Shown one piece after another: positions 6,239-7,228 of a stretch of 7,228 bases of DNA. Numbering within the stretch: the first letter of the stretch is position 1; the number at the start of each line of letters is the position of its first letter. This DNA comes from Sulfuricella sp. (GTDB lineage Bacteria > Pseudomonadota > Gammaproteobacteria > Burkholderiales > Sulfuricellaceae): NCBI GenBank assembly GCA_030691435.1, contig JAUYEK010000007.1:1-7228 (forward strand), in the 5' to 3' direction. The notes under the pieces were generated by a model. It made no database searches. It was not told the DNA's origin and saw nothing but the letters and a program-made list of their open reading frames with translations. The position numbers were made by a program, and so were the translations under genes.

Positions 6239-6773
6239 CCGCAAGATTCGTGTGGCAACCTGCTCGTTGGCTGGCTGTTTTGGCTGCCACATGTCTTTAC
6301 TCGATATCGATGAGCGTCTGTTCGGTTTGCTCGAACTGGTCGAGTTCAACCGTACGCCGCTGACCGACATCAAGCATTGCGGCCCGTGCGATGTCGGCCT
6401 GGTCGAGGGGGGCGTGTGCAATGCGGAAAATGTCCATGTGCTCAAGGAATTCCGCAAGAACTGCAAGATCCTCGTGGCTGTCGGCGCCTGCGCCATTACC
6501 GGGGGGCTGCCGGCCATGCGCAACAATATCGACCTGTGGGATTGTTTCCAGGAGGTGTACCAGTACGAAGGCGGGCTGGAGGGAGGCAAAGTGCCGAATG
6601 ATCCAGAACTGCCGTTGCCGTTCGATAAGGTGCACCCGATTTACGAGGTGGTGAAGATCGATTACTTCCTGCCGGGTTGCCCTCCTCCCGCTGACGCGTT
6701 CTGGCGGCTGCTGACCGATCTGTTGAATGGCAGGGAGCCCAAGCTGGATTACGAAATGTTGCATTACGATTGA
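6231..6773 (+). CDS. hoxY: NAD-reducing hydrogenase small subunit HoxY
   Basis: HoxY is the small subunit of the hydrogenase module and carries the [4Fe-4S] cluster next to the Ni-Fe site of HoxH. The 180-residue length is like cyanobacterial HoxY (about 182) and shorter than Ralstonia HoxY (about 209). Cluster ligands are C16 and C19 in LAGCFGCHMSLLD, C87 in VGACAITGG and C150 in LPGCPPP. No medial or distal cluster domain and no twin-arginine signal are present, as expected for a cytoplasmic group 3d enzyme. An extra C11 lies before the CxxC. The reading frame is open for 58 codons upstream inside hoxU, but the start is set at 6231 because GGAGG (6221-6225) lies 5 bases before this ATG and the family sequence begins here. 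The start overlaps the hoxU stop (6236-6238). Confidence 0.96.
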   Translation: MSDRKIRVATCSLAGCFGCHMSLLDIDERLFGLLELVEFNRTPLTDIKHCGPCDVGLVEGGVCNAENVHVLKEFRKNCKILVAVGACAITGGLPAMRNNIDLWDCFQEVYQYEGGLEGGKVPNDPELPLPFDKVHPIYEVVKIDYFLPGCPPPADAFWRLLTDLLNGREPKLDYEMLHYD

Positions 6774-6783
6774 GCGAACGAAT

Positions 6784-7228
6784 ATGACTTTTCATCTCGA
6801 AACGGCAGCCAATCCCGAGAAACTGAAGCGTGTAGTGATCGAACCGGTCACCCGGGTCGAAGGGCATGGCAAGGTTACCTTGCTGCTGGACGACGACAAC
6901 CGCGTGCACCAGGCGCGTTTTCACATCGTCGAATTTCGCGGCTTCGAAAAATTCATCCAGGGCCGTCCCTATTGGGAAGTGCCGGTTCTTGTCCAGCGCC
7001 TCTGCGGCATCTGTCCGGTCAGCCACCATCTGGCCGCCTCCAAGGCGATGGATATGATCGTCGGCGCCAAGCTTACGCCCACTGCCGAGAAGCTGCGCCG
7101 CCTGATGCACTTTGGCCAGATACTGCAATCTCATGCCCTGCATTTCTATTACCTCGCTTCACCGGACTTGTTGTTCGGCTTCGACAGCGACGTCGCCAAG
7201 CGCAATATCGTCGGCGTGGCGGCAGCGT
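6784..7228 (+). CDS. hoxH: NAD-reducing hydrogenase large subunit HoxH, N-terminal part (truncated by window edge)
   Basis: HoxH is the catalytic large subunit holding the Ni-Fe(CN)2CO centre that splits or makes H2. The first 148 codons are visible and run open off the right edge. The N-terminal L1 motif is intact: RLCGICPVSHH (72-82) supplies nickel ligands C74 and C77, and H81 follows. The conserved acidic residue E26 sits in PVTRVEGHGK (21-30). The C-terminal DPCxxCxxH ligand pair and the protease-cleaved tail lie outside the window. The ATG at 6784 is 10 bases after the hoxY stop. It has no strong ribosome site, so coupling to hoxY translation is likely. The maturation genes and the hoxW protease, often downstream, are not in view. 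Confidence 0.95.
   Translation, partial: MTFHLETAANPEKLKRVVIEPVTRVEGHGKVTLLLDDDNRVHQARFHIVEFRGFEKFIQGRPYWEVPVLVQRLCGICPVSHHLAASKAMDMIVGAKLTPTAEKLRRLMHFGQILQSHALHFYYLASPDLLFGFDSDVAKRNIVGVAAA

Overview
The window looks like a piece of a betaproteobacterial chromosome. The GC-rich coding bias, the Mfd sequence, the Ralstonia-type HoxF (NuoE-like and NuoF-like domains fused, no separate HoxE) and the style of the dispersed repeats all point that way. A sulfur-, iron- or nitrite-oxidising lineage of the Nitrosomonadales/Gallionellales kind is my guess, but nothing in the window proves it.

Layout. (1) Positions 1-1035, minus strand: the first 345 codons of mfd, the transcription-repair coupling factor, running off the left edge. 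Its last ten visible codons fall in a C/T-rich repeat that looks like an intruding dispersed element. (2) Positions 1036-1121: a divergent intergenic region with a good sigma-70-type promoter for mfd and a strong ribosome binding site for the plus-strand gene. (3) Positions 1122-1799: a 225-residue, Ala-rich, cysteine-free helical protein of unknown function. (4) Positions 1894-3573: an ABC1/UbiB-family atypical kinase with two C-terminal membrane helices. (5) Positions 3610 to the right edge: hoxF, hoxU, hoxY and the start of hoxH, the subunits of a cytoplasmic NAD-reducing (bidirectional, group 3d) [NiFe] hydrogenase. All genes from 1122 onward are on the plus strand.

How the genes work together. 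HoxH (Ni-Fe site) and HoxY (proximal [4Fe-4S]) form the hydrogenase module. HoxF (FMN, NAD(H), [4Fe-4S]) and HoxU (one [2Fe-2S] and two [4Fe-4S]) form the diaphorase module. Electrons from H2 pass HoxH-HoxY-HoxU-HoxF to NAD+, or in reverse. The ABC1 kinase ends only 36 bases before hoxF and could be read into the hox genes, but a functional link is inference.

The most noteworthy non-coding structure is an 18-bp, 17/18-matched inverted repeat of the CCACAGAG type between hoxF and hoxU. It carries an internal U-tract and can form alternative hairpins, in the middle of an otherwise tight operon. Two further repeat-like tracts lie inside mfd and between the helical protein and the kinase, so three different low-complexity or dispersed-type repeats occur within 5.5 kb. 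I see no clearly new biological system; the hydrogenase is a known type. The best leads are the repeats, the unknown helical protein and kinase pair beside the hydrogenase, and the altered NuoE-like cluster site in HoxF.
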